NCBI GenBank assembly: GCA_020860515.1
Contig: JAJBUG010000022.1
Span: 1-46,276, forward strand
Source of the DNA: Bacteroidales bacterium
Lineage (GTDB): Bacteria; Bacteroidota; Bacteroidia; Bacteroidales; Muribaculaceae
Length of the DNA stretch: 46,276 bases
Direction of reading: 5' to 3'
Shown: positions 46,192 through 46,276 of the stretch, in pieces
Numbering within the stretch: position 1 is the first letter of the stretch
Layout: each line of letters opens with the position of its first letter
Notes under the pieces: model-generated
The model's database searches: none
What the model saw: the letters and a program-made list of their open reading frames with translations, nothing else
What the model was told of the DNA's origin: nothing
Made by a program: the position numbers and the translations under genes

Positions 46192-46276
46192 ATGGACAAG
46201 GCAAAGCAAGGATTGGTAGCGCAGCAGTTCGCTCAGGACTGGGCCGGGCGAGGTTACGAGAAGGGCGAGTCACAGA
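46192..46276 (+). CDS. N-terminus of an MmeI/YeeA-like DNA methyltransferase (cut by window end)
   Basis: Only 28 codons are present. The sequence FAQDWAGRGYEKGESQ closely resembles the conserved start of MmeI-like N-terminal domains in class I SAM-dependent DNA methyltransferases, some of which are single-chain type IIG restriction-modification enzymes. The ATG at 46192 lies 32 bases after the preceding stop. Whether nuclease motifs follow, and whether other defence genes are next to it, cannot be seen here. Confidence 0.6.
   Translation, partial: MDKAKQGLVAQQFAQDWAGRGYEKGESQ

Overview
The window is chromosomal DNA from a gut-type member of the Bacteroidales, most likely Muribaculaceae or a close relative; the exact genus cannot be fixed from sequence alone. 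Evidence: repeated Bacteroidetes-type -7 promoter boxes (TAnnTTTG) upstream of genes, weak or absent Shine-Dalgarno sites, DUF3256 and DUF4369 proteins, a thrA / phosphoglycerate-mutase-like homoserine kinase / thrC operon, a SusB-like GH97 enzyme, and a secreted protein with a C-terminal sorting tail. No rRNA, tRNA, CRISPR array or complete insertion sequence was seen. No gene-free stretch exceeds 300 bases; the longest (29258-29546, 44335-44593, 41947-42195, 18192-18431, 38045-38273) are described as features.

Layout. 1-8200: housekeeping block on the + strand: a DEAD-box RNA helicase, a DUF3256 secreted protein, exonuclease VII (xseA, xseB) overlapping an AraC-type regulator, an OmpA-like/TPR lipoprotein, and gapA. 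8277-18434: an accessory island of about 10 kb between gapA and the threonine operon. It holds an AAA-ATPase/PD-(D/E)XK protein on + and, on -, a complete type I restriction-modification operon hsdM-hsdS-hsdR followed by an unrecognised 632-residue protein. Long hairpins lie at 9936-9980 and 18351-18434. 18432-23541: threonine operon on - (thrA, then the homoserine kinase candidate, then thrC) with a clear promoter.

23624-26860: a metallophosphoesterase (+) faces a two-gene operon (-) of a DUF4369/thioredoxin-like lipoprotein and an orphan sensor histidine kinase, across a shared terminator. 27002-38107: mostly carbohydrate genes: GH36 alpha-galactosidase and GH3 beta-glycosidase (+), an aldose-1-epimerase-like protein (-), serine acetyltransferase (+), and a GH97-GH13 starch-type pair (-). 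No SusC/SusD pair is present. 38230-46276: acyltransferase 3 (-), an AraC regulator with a carboxylesterase (+), a doublet of related palindromes, another AraC regulator (-) divergent from a TIM-barrel glycosidase-like protein (+), a short coding remnant, a secreted propeller-like protein with a sorting tail, and the first codons of an MmeI/YeeA-like DNA methyltransferase cut by the window end.

The most interesting points are: (1) the unrecognised 632-residue gene riding in the hsdMSR operon; (2) two adjacent palindromes (41971-42025 and 42067-42121) that share a 16-bp core while their outer and inner stem pairs differ in a compensated way; (3) a 39-bp-arm palindrome that contains the thrC stop codon; (4) a palindromic/tandem DNA repeat read in frame inside the homoserine kinase gene; and (5) the beginning of a second restriction-modification type gene at the right edge.
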